Below are positions 11,462 through 23,173 of a stretch of 64,000 nt of DNA, in pieces (the first letter of the stretch is position 1; every line of letters begins with the position of its first letter). Source of the stretch: Hydrangea macrophylla (Eukaryota > Streptophyta > Magnoliopsida > Cornales > Hydrangeaceae); contig CM066988.1 of assembly GCA_033977485.1 (NCBI GenBank), positions 74,639,169 through 74,703,168 of the forward strand, given 5' to 3'. Position numbers and translations under genes: made by a program. The notes under the pieces were generated by a model that saw only the letters and a list, made by a program, of their open reading frames with translations, was not told where the DNA came from and ran no database searches.

Positions 11462-11870
11462 ATTAGAGGAGCATCGAGGAACATCAGAAGAGTTGAGAGG
11501 CATTGTGGAGCATAGAGGAACATCAAAAGAGTTGAGAAGCATCGTTGAAAAGTGGAGTAACATCGAGGAGCATCGGAAGTGTTGAGGAGTATTGTTGAAG
11601 AGGAGCATCAGGTGTGCTGAGGAGCATTATTGAATAATAGAAGAACATCAAATGTGTTGAGGAGCATCAGAAGAGTTGAAAAGCATCATTAAAAGGTCGA
11701 GGAGCATCATGATGATTTGAGGAGCATCGTTGAAATTTGAAGAACACCGTTGAGAATCAAGAAGCATTAAGAAGCACCGTTAAAGATTTGAGGAGCAACA
11801 TAAGCGCCGTTGAGAATTGAGGTTCATCATTGAAATTTGAGAAGCACTGTTGAGACTCTGAGAGTCACCG
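11462..11870 (+). repeat. Minisatellite, about 22-26-bp GAGGAGCATC unit
   Basis: Degenerate repeats of the type GAGGAGCATCGTTGAA and GAGAAGCACCGTTGAGA, more than 12 copies. Minus-strand ORFs across it are repeat artefacts. Confidence 0.7.
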
Positions 11871-12312
11871 AGTCCATAGTATCGTGATTAAGGGGAGCAC
11901 GAGTCAAGTCTAGGGGGTCACTTCACCGAACACAACAAATTGGGCATAACATGACACATAGTCCATCGGTCGCGGCACACACAAATCACAAAGCCCACTA
12001 GGAGTGGCAAACACACCACAAGCACTCTTTTGAGCACTACAGTATCACTTTGAGCACCACGATCTTCCTTGGGTAAGACCTCTGGGTCGAGATCCCTCAC
12101 AAGTCGATTAGGCATAGCAAAGCGTAGGTCACCAAGCCCATTGAGAGTGGCGAATACACAGAACTTGTGTACTAGGCCCACAAGCACTTTAGAACACAAC
12201 ATCAGGCACGACACGTATCATTTTAGCTCATCCATACATTGCATATCAATCTCATAGCATAACATCCACCTATTCTGTTGTACATTTGCATGTGTTTGTT
12301 TCTTTGTGCCCC

Positions 12313-12355
12313 GAACTACGTCTTGGTCTGATTCCCATAAGGATACGTAGGCAGC
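12313..12355 (+). repeat. CTACGT stem-loop near the 3' end of element B
   Basis: Outer CTACGT pairs with ACGTAG; the inner stem is TCC/GGA. This is the tenth copy in the window. Confidence 0.75.
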
Positions 12356-12517
12356 TCACTCAGAGCGCGACCAGTACTAGCCACACCATTGGTTTCTTTT
12401 CTTTCATTTTTTGCAACGCAGTTGTTTTTATCCTAAATTTTTTAGCCTCCAAAAGACCTGTCTCTTCAAAGCTTTGGCACTCGCTTGCGACACGCGTTGC
12501 CTCACAAGTTCATGCCA

Positions 12518-12530
12518 AAGAGGGGCAAAC
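12518..12530 (+). promoter_or_regulatory. Polypurine tract of element B
   Basis: AAGAGGGGCAAAC immediately precedes the LTR start TGTAGACACC at 12531. Confidence 0.75.
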
Positions 12531-13407
12531 TGTAGACACCCCATTTTATCGGCTAACAGATTTAGGAGGCCACAAGCATGTCAAACCTCGATGATTAGAA
12601 AGATCGAATTTTCAGAGATTATCTCTAACTCTCAAGAAGTCAAAGAATTGGCATAAATGACCAAAGTGCCCCTAAAAGCCCAAAACTCTTCGGATTGGCA
12701 CAGAATCTGACAAATCATTCGATGTCGTTCAAAATAAAAAGAAAAGTATTTTAAAAGAGAAATATTTGAAAATTGTCTGCTTCCAAAGACCCCCGAAAGT
12801 CCCAGAAGTTCCCCGAAAGTCCCTGTTGACCGATTTGACCAAGGTTTGACCAAGTATGACCAAGGTTTGACTAAAATCATCCAAATTCGTCCAAAAGTTC
12901 TGAGATCATCCTAGATCATGTGAAAAGTTTAAAAATGTGTTTTAAAAGAAAATCGAACGAAAATGTCAGTGTCCGGAGGCTCCCAGAACTTCCCAGAATT
13001 TCCTGGAAATGCACTGTTTGACTTATTTGACTACAAGTTTGACCAAAAGTCAAAGTCGCCTTTTCAAAATTAAATTATTTTTATCAAATACTAGAGGTTA
13101 ATAGCTTTCCAACGGTATGTCGCACATAATTTCTGGATCTAAAATGAATTTGTTATGAATTTCTGAAAGTGAAAAATGCAATCAATTCGGCTTTTATCGT
13201 GAATACCGCAAAACTTTCCAAAGTGACCCAACTCCAAATTATTTTTTATGGAAAGTAGACCTCGATACCTTTCCAACGGTGTATCACAATCTCAATTTGG
13301 ATTTCGTATGAATTTTCAGTGAATTTAGGACAAAAAAGGTCCATTTTGCGAATTCCGGGAGTTCTGGGGGCCAAAATGCAAATTGTGGTCAACAGGAGGG
13401 TTGACTG

Positions 13408-13460
13408 CTGCAGCGGCACTGGCCAACTGCCACGGTGGCAGTGGCCAAGTGCTGCGGCAG
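13408..13460 (+). repeat. GC-rich imperfect palindrome upstream of LTR B TATA
   Basis: CTGCAGCGGCACTGGCCA and its approximate reverse complement face each other around GCCACGGTGGC. It lies about 160 bp upstream of the TATA box. Confidence 0.7.
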
Positions 13461-13616
13461 AAATGTGAGTGATTTTTCATTTTTTTTGTAATATTTGGTT
13501 AATTTTTGGGTTTTAATTCAAATTTTCAACAAATAAAACGACATAGTTTTGATAATCTGAAGATTTTGGACCAATTAGAGACTTTTTAAAACCCAAAATA
13601 CCTCCCCAAGTTGGCT

Positions 13617-13624
13617 TATAAAGG
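13617..13624 (+). promoter_or_regulatory. Putative TATA box of LTR B
   Basis: TATAAAGG in GGCTTATAAAGGAGACCC, followed by a GA-rich leader (13665-13710). Confidence 0.55.
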
Positions 13625-15819
13625 AGACCCATTTGCTTCCATTTGGAGAAGAACTTGGAAGCCATTAGAGAGAGATATAGAGAGTTAGGGAGAAAGAGAG
13701 AGAGAGAAGTAGAGATTTTCTTCTTCCAAATCCAATCCAAAGTGTGAGTTTCAATTAGTTTTCTAAAATCTAAACTTTTATTTTCAAGCTTTCAATCCAT
13801 TTTCTTCATCTTCTTTGAGTTTCCTATGAGTTAAAGAGTGATGTACTCACCCATATACACACATATGAGAGGTTGAATTCTTGTGGTTCCACCATTGAAT
13901 ATCATCTATTGATTTGTTCATTTACTTGCTTATATACAATGTTCATCTCTTCTTACCTCATTTCTTTTTTATTTTCTTTATTTACTTACTTGTTCTTCAT
14001 CATCTAAATGATGACATGAAGTTTGAGATGAGTGAATCATTATGGATAGTAGCTCTTGACCTCAAAAACATGTTTAATAGATGATGATTATAACTTCAAT
14101 GCCTCCAAGGTATCCTTGAAGTTATGTTCAAAATAAAAATGAATCTCTCCAATAATATTGGGGGTTCTTGATGATGAGTTTGATGTTGATATTCCAAGAG
14201 GTCATAATCTCTATTTGATGTTGAAAATATACTTTCAAAACCTCTATTTAAAAACTCCTCTCAAACCCTCTCATTTTGATCTCAAGAAAGAAAACTCAAG
14301 TTTTTCCCAAAATCTTTAAAACAATGAGTCAAAACAGTGAATGATCTGAGCTCAAAGATTTCTCTAGAACTCAATATTCAATGTACGGATGCAAGACTAC
14401 TTGGAAAGTCTTCCTAACTCATTAGAGAACACCCATGATTTTTGATTTAACTTGGAAATACTTGAAAGTGGTCCATTTGGACCCAAACATTCTCTCCAGA
14501 TATTCTGTTTTTGCTGTCATAGTAGCTTGGTTGACTTTCAACTTGTTTTACAGAAAACTTTTCCAAAGGGAGTGGTCCCAACTAATTTTTTTCTTGAACT
14601 TTAGTGTCTTAGGGAACTTTATGTATAATATGGGCCTCTAGATCTTTTGTTTTCATTTTCTAATATTTTCCAACATTTCAGTAGACAGTACGGAATCTGT
14701 TCCTGAGTAACCTCTATTGTTGATATGATTTCTCTCAATCTGTAATAGTTATTGAGAATTGGCTTTTTGGATTGTGTTCTAGACACAATAAGGAAGATCT
14801 ACATAAAAAATCATGCATTTAAAATATTCATAACCCCTCTTTTCATATTCCAAAATATCATGTTACTGTTCTGTCCACTATTCACAGCAAGCCTATTTTT
14901 ACTTCCATCTTTTGATTTGGTGCTTACATGTACTCCAAATTTGTTCATGTCTTAGGAAGTGGTCCATACCATATTTGTACATATTCTATGATGATTTTCC
15001 TTCATGCATTCATGCATATTTTAGACTTCTAAGTCACTTTAGAAAGTCCATGTACACAAAACACACTACAACCTTGGCACATTCTAGATACATACATTGC
15101 ATCCATGCAAAGATTTGGGGCTTTTGTGACTCCTAATCTAAGAAGATTATAAGGAATAATCATGATCACACGTTCATGCTTCCCCTCGATCTAATCATCC
15201 TTTCTCATCCGTCCCGGGGATTGAGAGATCTTCTTTTCTCAAAGATTAACATGCATCATTCTAGCTTGCTAAGCATCCTTGTTTTATTTGATTATTTATT
15301 TCAAGAACAATTCATGTCCCCTTTAGATTAGAAAAACTTTATTACTTGATATATGATTAGACGATTTTTCCTAGGTTTGTTTGTGTGATCTTTCACTTTG
15401 CATTGTGTGATACTTGGCTTAGATCTTATGAACGATATCTTATCTTTTGATCTTCCATTTCAAAATTCTTGTGTGATGTAATATACTATCATAGTATTAA
15501 TTGTCGAACCATACATGGTCTAAGATGATTATTTGGATGCTAATTGAGGCCCGTCAAAAGACGGGGTGAGTTGAGGGTGTTTTAGTCGCGACAAAGGCTC
15601 CTTCCTCTCTCGTACCAAAACCCCGAGCCAAGTTCTTTGGTTATGGTGGGCCGATGCCCTTTATCCATTTGGGTGAGTCAAAATTAGGTTTCTTGGTTCC
15701 TTAAAGACCAAGTGGCGACTCTGTATCTGTTTTCAATAGACCTTCCTTTTCTTTCCTTTTTAAAAAACAATCTCAAAACAAAACTAAAAAGAGTGGATGA
15801 GCGATTCCGCGTGTCCACA

Positions 15820-16500
15820 CCTACGATGGTGACAGATTGTACTACGAGATTCAACTAAAGGAATGTAAATAACAATAATATAAAACCTAAAAGTAGTAAA
15901 CTTGTATTAAACTTGATAACAATCAATCCCAAACCAATATCAAAGTATGGAATCTACAAAAAACAGAGTAAAACTCTCTATCTCACTCTATAAAATTGAA
16001 GAGCAAAAAGGTGGGCATTCTTAGGGATGTGTTTACAACTGATATAAATAGAGAAACCTAGGGCTAGGGTTACAATAATGCATTTCTGCTGCGCACGCGT
16101 AAAATTCTGATAGAGGCATATTCGATCGATCGATCGATTGAACTCTCAAATTATTCGAGCACTTGAAAAACCTTCGATCGATTGAAAGTTCGATCGCTCG
16201 AACTCATCTTTTCCTTTTGAAATATTCCTTTTGCATCTTGGCTTTACCCGTTTCTCCTGTAAGTCATCCCTGCACACAGCAACATAACAATTTGCACAAA
16301 ATAACAGCTAATACAACCCAACTTATCATAGATTTGTCACATTGTATATAAACTGGCATTGTAACACAAATTGCAGATATAATAGGAGATTATGAACTAA
16401 AGCAGTATATTTTTTTCTTCTAGCACGGTTGTATTTTACAAATACCCCCGCTTTTCAGTATTATGGCTTTTCCATTTATTATCCGAAACTGTGATATACT
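15820..16500. other. Unassigned interval with a TCGATCGA cluster
   Basis: No gene recognised. At 16121-16204 a tight cluster of TCGATCGATCGA-type palindromes occurs, resembling those in LTRs H and I. The surrounding sequence may be an old LTR, but I found no ends. Confidence 0.4.
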
Positions 16501-16539
16501 TTGATAAACTAGCGGTTTAGTTCCACCACTATATAGACG

Positions 16540-17766
16540 GTGGTTATTCCCTTGGATCTCAATCTAAAAATCACTATCGTTCCTTTCAATGGTCAGAAAT
16601 ATTTGAAATGGTGGCAGGTAGTAGAACTTTATTTGAAGGCACACGGGAAGATGGGTCACCTTCATGGGCGTATTGTGGCTCCTCCTCCTACTGATTTGGG
16701 GTATGACAAGTGGGAGATTAAGCACTCTATTATCATGTCTTGGCTTATCAATTCCATGGTTCTTAAGATTTGTGAGAGTTTTTATCGAATGAAGACAACT
16801 AGGGCTATTTGTGACATCGTTGCTTCCACTTTCTCTCAAAGGGGAAATTATGGTCAGGTGTTTGAGCTGTTCTCCTCCATTGACCGTTTTGAATAGGGTG
16901 ATATGACCGTCACCCAATGCTACACCTCCCTTGCTACTAGTTGGGATCGTCTTGACCACTTACGTTCTTTTCAACCAACCTATACTACTGATGCAGAGGA
17001 GTACAAGAAATTTCTGGAGAGACAATAGGTCTTTAAGTTCCTTCAGTGGCTTCATTTCGATTATGATGTTGTTCATAGTCGGGTTCTTGGAATGGATGTT
17101 CTCCCTCGTCCCCTTCAGGAGGCCTTTGCATATGTTCAGAACGAAGAGATTTGTCGTTCTGTGATGCTCCCACCTGCTACTACCGAGCGTTCAGCTCTTA
17201 TTTCTGTTCCGCCCAGAGAGGGGATCCAGCCGTCCACACAGTCAGATTGACCAGTTGTGATATGTGATTACTGTAATCGGTCCCACCATACTCGGACCAA
17301 TTGTTGGAGCCTTCATGGATGCCCCTCCGGTGGTCGAGGAGGTGGTGGAACAGGTCGTGGAGGCGGTCGTGGAGGTCGGTCAGGTGGCCGAGGGGGCGGT
17401 CCTCATGGTATTTGTACTACTACCAATACTGAGACTCCATCTAGTGGTGATGCTTCTCCTACTTCTGATATGAGCCCTTTATCCCCTGCTGAGCTTGACA
17501 CTCTAAAAAACTTGATGACCCAGTGCACCGCATCTACAGCTGCTAGTACCTCATCTTCTTTTGCACAATTAGGTAACATTGTCACGGCTGCAAGAGCCTT
17601 TCTTTATCTCTCTTCATCCCATTGGATTATAGATTCAAGTGCTACTAATCATATGTCTCGTTCTTCTGAGTTTGTTTTTGTAATTATAAGCCCTGTTCAT
17701 GTCAAGACAAAGTTTGAATTGTCGATGGGCATAATGGGTCTTCGTCCAAAGCTGCATCAATCATGA
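16540..17766 (+). pseudogene. Ty1/copia gag-protease relic
   Basis: One reading frame spans the region, broken by only three stop codons: TAG at 16894, TAG at 17026 and TGA at 17248. It begins with copia-type capsid sequence (PFNGQKYLKWWQVVELYLKA). A CCHC-like knuckle CDYCNRSHHTRTNC follows, then a Gly/Arg-rich linker, then a degenerate protease motif WIIDSSATNHM, where the usual active-site G of DSGA is S. The first and third stops fit C-to-T changes from CAG and CGA. Sequence similarity stops after the protease: no integrase or reverse transcriptase, and no LTR identified. The apparent start at 16540 is GTG, so the true start is unknown. Dead fragment. Confidence 0.8.
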
Positions 17767-17769
17767 TCT

Positions 17770-18690
17770 TCACTTTGCACGTGTTATTGGCTGCGTAAAA
17801 ATAACGCCAATAACCGTTCCACCATCAACGTGGTAGATATACTGAATTATGGCGTTCGTTACATTGTATCAGCTTGCCTTTCCCATTAGTATGCTTTCAC
17901 ATCCACTGCACGTGTGATACCTAAGTGGATTTATTGGGCCCATTTTAATTTTATTTTATGGTGCAAACATGAAGGTTAGGGTTACTTTGGTAATAAAATG
18001 TGAGTGTATAGAGTAAATTATTTTAATTTATATTAGAGTGTTGGGTGTATAGAGTAAGTGAGTATAGAGAATAAATAAGGTCTAGAGGACAGGTCTTGTA
18101 ATAATATATATATATATATATATACAATATATATTACAGGCCAACAATACAAAAAATAATGACAGAGCATAGTCATCCTTTTTAGACCACAAATTTAACA
18201 GGCTTGCTAGTGGTCCGAGTTAATTAGTTCAAATTGCATTCCATCTTTTCTTTTCTTTCTTTTATTTATTTTATTATGGCCCTACCTCCCTTTCATTGTC
18301 ATCGTCAACACTTTTACATTGCTGCTATAGTTTTTTTGATAATTCAATTTAATTTATATCACCAATGGTATAGGTTTCTACAGTTGCATAATACTCATTT
18401 TACTAACAAATTATGTTCTCTAATCTCATTTTACTAACACTGTATGTTCTCATTTATTATAATAGAACATAAGGGGACTCTTTGAAAATACATAAAATAA
18501 GATTAGGATGAACCTTAGTCTCATTATATTTGATTTTTTTTAGAGATTAATATAATGTTTGCTTGATAAAAAAGCTTTATTGTAAGATTATGTTTAGAGC
18601 GTACACATACTCTTAATCTATGTAAGAGTATTCCTAGACACTTGCCCAAAGAGTGGCCATAAGTGATTTCAGATCACTAGGAATATGTTC
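17770..18690. other. AT-rich interval without genes
   Basis: I see no coding region. A TA dinucleotide repeat lies at about 18108-18124. Confidence 0.5.
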
Positions 18691-19367
18691 TAAGAACATC
18701 TCCAATAGATACATTAACTTGAAATTCTATATTCAACTTTGATGAGTGATTAAAGAAATATTCACTCCAGCAGTCTTATGTGTCAAACAGAAGAGTCCTA
18801 ATCAATCACTGGTCTATTTTGATTATCCAAGCTCCACTCAAAAACCAATACTTTGTAGTAAGGAATTGCAAAAGTACAAATATTGTAATATATTCAGAAT
18901 CAACGTGTTAACTGATTTTTTTTTTTTAAAAAGTTAAATATGTCTGAGTTTATTTTCCAATGAGTTGGCCAATTTTTTTTAAAATTGTCTAAAAGAACTT
19001 TGTACAGTTTCTGTAAATTGAGTCCATTTCTATTGTTATTATTTTGAGTAGACGCTTTGACTAATTTTTCCGACAGTCACTTGTAAAATATACAACTTGG
19101 TGGAGATCTTTGGCAATCAAATTTAAGTTTTGTTCAACAATAGAGGTAGTGAAAGTCAAATTTTGATTGTACGAAAAAAAAAAAAAAAGAAAGAAGAAGA
19201 AAGTCAAATTTTGAAGGAAAAAAAAAACCTAATATTAATATTAAAGAACACAAAAAGGTGTTAACACAATAACATTTGAAAAGTGTTTTGGAGGTACACG
19301 TTATTCAAAGTGTCGTATAGGTCACTGTAATACAAATATGAAGAGCCCATTGGAGATATCTTACCTC
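18691..19367. mobile_element. Possible MITE with CATCTCCAAT-type ends
   Basis: AAGAACATCTCCAATAGA at about 18691 and its approximate reverse complement (CATTGGAGATATCTT) at about 19348 form weak inverted ends, resembling a common plant MITE terminus. No target duplication is seen. Confidence 0.3.
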
Positions 19368-19837
19368 TATGGCCGGCCTAAAAAGGGAGTAAATGGGGCA
19401 ACCGTTCTGAACTACTAAAGTTTATAAAATTTTAAGGACCCTCATAAAATTATAATAATTATATTTTTACTTTGAAAATTTTTTTGTATTTTATATTTAA
19501 GTCTCTCCCAATGTTCACTTTAGTGACATCAACTACATATATATTGATATATATATGTATATAAAACTCTAAAGCAAAGACCCCTAGAATTTTGAAAATT
19601 TTACTTTTAGTGTAAGAATTTTTTGAGTTTTAAAAATAGACCCCTATAGAATTTTGAAAAACACCATACAATGTTTAAGTTTCACAAATAGATTCATATA
19701 ATACGTAGATCCCAAAAAAAAAAACTAAAAAAAAAGGCCAATTATGTACATAGAGACCCCAAAAATATCACCTCCCGGACAGCAGGAATTTGCTTAAGAG
19801 CATAGGAAGTTTGGAACATTTTGTCTAGCCTTCCAAT

Positions 19838-20564
19838 TAGGGGTGTTCACGAGTCGGGTGAGTCGGGTTTGGCCTTCATCCGCTCATCCATCCGAACATA
19901 GTCGGGTTTGCCCTCCTTCCACCCGTCATCCACTCGCTTTGTCGGGTGCACCCGACTCATCGGGTGGTCGGGTGAGTCGGGTGAAACCCGACTATCTCAT
20001 TTGTCTCAATCAAGTATTTGCTTTACACATGACTTTGACACTTTGTCTACATTTTCTTTTTTCTTTTTTTTTTTTCTTTTTTTGCTTTGAATGTATTTAT
20101 CTAGATATTCATGGGCTAACCAAAGCTCTGACGAAACAAAAAATAAAAACATAATCATGTGCTAGTTTAATGGTTTTAAGATTTTTATATCTCCGCTAGT
20201 GATATATATATTTTATTGATATAAGAATATAACATATATATTTAACGACTTTATAATACATAACACATATACTAATATAAGCATATTATATATATATATA
20301 TATATTAAAGACTATATAATACATAATGCATATATTGATATAAGCATATTACATATATATTTTTTAAAAATTAAGTGTGTTTCGAGTCGGGTCGGGTGAA
20401 TCGGGTTTTCACCCCCCTAGACCCGTGACTCCACCCGAAACTGTCGGGTTTCCACCCCCAAGACCCGTGACTCCACCCACATTGTTTAAAAACCAAAAAA
20501 AAGGCTACAGGTGAGTCGGGTGGTCGGGTGAGTCGGGTGGGCGGGTGGTTTTTGAACAGCCCTA
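19838..20564. mobile_element. Non-autonomous hAT-type transposon (727 bp)
   Basis: The ends are TAGGGGTGTTCA and TGAACAGCCCTA (11 of 12 complementary). The flanking 8-bp direct repeats CTTCCAAT (19830-19837 and 20565-20572) are an exact target duplication of hAT length. Both subterminal regions are packed with AGTCGGGT / ACCCGACT repeats in both orientations, as seen for transposase-binding motifs in hAT elements. The interior is AT-rich and encodes nothing. Confidence 0.88.
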
Positions 20565-20575
20565 CTTCCAATTAG

Positions 20576-21105
20576 CCCCTAAATATATTTAGGAATTAGG
20601 GATGATTGGTGAAAAGTCTCTCCTTTTACCACATCCAACATAATATATTCGGTCCTGTTGTCCTGGGCTCACGCTCTGACACCACCTGCTAACAACTAAC
20701 TATTGATGTATTACCTTCGAACCAAAAAAATAAAACATAATTTCCGGACCCAATTTTCTTAACCTCAAAAATATCTCTTTGTGCAATGACCCATTTACCC
20801 CTCCTACAAATGCGCTGGCCACTTATTGTAACTCTCTCTTACCCAACCTGCCAACTCTTCTATTTCTTTTTTTACAATCTATAACTTCAATCTACAGTGA
20901 CATAAAACATAGAATTTTGGACTCGTGAAGTTGAAATATTTCTCCCAAAAAAAAAAAAAATCCATGATAAATATGCAATTCTATAAAGAAATTTAAAATT
21001 TTTGAATGACATAGTTTAACATTTTATCTAAACGGGTATAACGTTCTTTTTTTTTTTTTTTTTTAAATTTTGTTTTATAGCTCTTTTGGGTGATTACTTT
21101 TATTT
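20576..21105. other. Intergenic sequence, nothing recognised
   Basis: AT-rich with poly(A) and poly(T) runs. At 20663-20695 the minus strand reads like an LTR end plus a TGGTGTCAGAGC primer site, too short to call. Confidence 0.4.
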
Positions 21106-22330
21106 TATGTATTTTTTTTTCTCTATCTATCAATTCAAAACTTACAAGAGCAGCAGCTTGGGAGTGCCAATTTTGCAAAAATAGTCCATTTTATGGATAT
21201 TTTAAGCTTCAACGATTAGCATGTAAATTTATCTGTACTTACATGCTTTCTTTGAAAGGTCATAATTTTCTCATTTCCTAGCTTTTTCAAACCAGTCCCA
21301 GTAGCTGGGCTGGCCAGACCCCGCAACCCCCAAAGGGGAGGTTGTGGGTTCGACTAGTCTTGCAAGGAGCATTTGGCTTTAAAGTGGGGTTTGGCCCCCC
21401 TTGCGTGTGCGTGTGTTTCCAAGGGAGCTTCGTCTTTAAAGTGGGGTATGGCCCCCCCTTGTGTGTGTGTGAGTTCTTCGACCAAAAAAAAAAAAAAGTT
21501 GATTGTTTTTTAATCCATTGGAAACTTGTTAGAGCATTGTGGGATTAATAAATTTAGCAAAAATAGCCCATTTCATTAGTGCTTTTGGCTTCGGTAGCAA
21601 ACATGTTTGTTACTTACTTTAAAATGTCATAACTTTATCATTTTTTTTTTGCCTTTTTTTGGATGAAATTTGTTTCTTCATTTATTTTTTGGATTTTGGA
21701 TATTTTTTCGTAGATCTACCATGGTAATTTCAAAGAGCAGTTTAGGGTACCAAATTTCCAAAAACAGCCAATTTTATAACTATTTTAGCTTCAACGATCA
21801 ATAGATAAATTTATAGGTTGTTATGTGCTTGCTTTGAAAGGTCATAACTTTCTCATCTCTTGGCTTTAATTGGGTGTTTTTATTTTTATTTAATTTTTAT
21901 TTGGTGGTGGGGGCAATTTTTTTGAGTTCTGTCCATTAGAAACTTCTAAGAACAGCATATATTACTGCTAACGTAGCAAAAGTAATCAATTTTAGGACTG
22001 TTTTTGGCTTCTACATGATCAACAGACAAATTTTGATCTCATCCGTTGTTATGTACTTAACAGATAAATTCTCGTCTTTTTTATTTTTATTTTTTTTTAT
22101 GGGTATATATTTCAAAATTTCTCTATTAGAAACTTCTAAGAGCTTTTTGGGTGCCAATTTACCAAAAATGTTCCATATTTTTAAAAAGAGATGTCATGTT
22201 CTTACCTTTCTAATTATTTGGCTTTATAGGTGTTTCCTTTAATTTTTGGCATCTGTGGAGACCGTTTGCATCTATGCTCGCTAATTTTGCAAACAGAGTC
22301 TATTTTTTTAGATCAATGCAAAAATCTTGC
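21106..22330. repeat. Degenerate tandem repeats, about 200-bp unit
   Basis: Four to five diverged units share GAAACTTCTAAGAGCA, a TGCCAATTTxCAAAAATxGTCCA block, TTTTAGCTTCAACGATCA and TTTGAAAGGTCATAACTTTCTCAT. Clear unit starts lie near 21130, 21520, 21735, 21930 and 22125. A SINE-like element interrupts the first unit. Confidence 0.65.
21288..21497 (+). mobile_element. Probable tRNA-derived SINE
   Basis: Box A-like TAGCTGGGCTGG (21302-21313) and box B-like GGTTCGACTAG (21347-21357) are followed by two tandem copies of a block around CTTTAAAGTGGGGTxTGGCC. It ends with 14 A residues (21484-21497). It splits a unit of the surrounding tandem repeat. I found no clear target duplication. Confidence 0.65.
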
Positions 22331-23157
22331 TATTTACTTTCAATCTATGTAAACTTTTTACAGAATTTATAGTCAATATGAATCTTGTTTGATAGATCTC
22401 ATTTTTCTAATTGAAAATCAATAAAAATAAATAAATAAATAAACAAAGTTGTGGTAAAAAATTTTGGATTTTGAATTTTTGAGCAACTTAAAAAAATTGT
22501 TTTGGTATTGCTAATTTGGTAATTCCCAAAACACATTGACAATGCACACATATATTTTACCCAAAAAAAAAGAAAAAAAACAGAAAGAAATTAAAGAGTG
22601 AAAAAATTTTAGGGTTAAAAAAGATACATGTAGATTTTATGCCGGAAAGTACTGGCCACTCTAGGGAGCTAAGCCCATCGCCCCATTTTTCAAGTTGGAC
22701 TAAATTATTTTGCTTTGTTGGACGCATTTTCCATTGCATAGCTAATTAGAATAATTGCAAATATAGAAATTTCGAAGATCTTTAAATGATAATTAATTAG
22801 TTGAGAGTAATGTGATATGTCACATCCGCGAGGTACTGTGGACTACTTATAAGAGCACCACTAGTTTGATACATAGAGCCGGTTTGTCTGTGCTTATGTT
22901 TATGCGATCTTGATCGTGATTGGTAGAACTGCTCAAAAGTAGAATTGCTTATTATGGTTTGGGTGTTTGGTTTATATGCTGTGAATTGATTAATCATAGA
23001 GATAATCTTGAAAAGCATCCCCCACCTGCTTATTGTCAAACTGCTTTTTGGATCAAATCTGCTTATATTTTTGCTGAAACAAACAGATCAATAAGCAGTT
23101 TGGAACATCAAAACTGCTTAAAATTGACAAGTAAGCAATGACAAACAGCCTAATAGT
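22331..23157. other. Intergenic AT-rich sequence
   Basis: No gene. Weak inverted repeats around CAAACTGCTTATTG (22930-23150) may be a decayed MITE. Confidence 0.4.
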
Positions 23158-23173
23158 AACTTGAGTTTATGCA

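Larger units (their letters stand above)
8923..12530 (+). other. Non-coding 3' internal region of element B
   Basis: No credible ORF. Present are Lys-codon-like A/G-rich tracts (about 9585-9610 and 9920-9985) and three CTACGT stem-loops. Three copies of a CTAGG...CCTAGG inverted motif occur near 9612, 10261 and 10345 (the middle one imperfect). There are also tandem 63-base hairpin units (10432-10690) and two minisatellites (11262-11870). The rest, about 11871-12312, is unassigned sequence. Confidence 0.6.
7868..15819 (+). mobile_element. Element B: old Tat/Ogre-like element without pol, 5' part outside
   Basis: B consists of a decayed gag (7868-8922), a 3.6-kb non-coding internal region, a polypurine tract and a 3.3-kb LTR (12531-15819). 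Its 5' LTR and gag start should lie left of element A, outside the window. No protease, reverse transcriptase or integrase trace is seen between gag and the LTR. Either B is a gag-only family like A or pol was deleted. It shares the CTACGT stem-loop with A, which points to related lineages. Confidence 0.8.
12531..15819 (+). repeat. 3' LTR of element B (3289 bp)
   Basis: It starts TGTAGACACC and ends GTGTCCACA, giving terminal inverted repeats TGTAGACAC/GTGTCYACA with one mismatch. It carries TTGACCAAGG-type short repeats (12835-12872), an imperfect 53-bp palindrome (13408-13460), a TATA box (13617-13624) and, near the end, AAGTGGCGACTCTG, which I associate with Tat/Ogre LTRs. Small ORFs inside look random. 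Confidence 0.8.

Noticed and set aside
17257..17766. Gly/Arg-rich ORF that could pass for an RGG RNA-binding protein
   Set aside because: It is in frame with upstream copia Gag and followed by a copia protease motif, so it is the Gag linker.
20663..20695. Minus-strand copia-like LTR end plus primer site (TGGTGTCAGAGC)
   Set aside because: About 30 bases only, with no LTR body or coding relic beside it.
22930..23150. Inverted CAAACTGCTTATTG motifs and GGTGTTTGG...CAAACAGCC ends suggesting a small hAT-type MITE
   Set aside because: No 8-bp duplication and only partial end matching.
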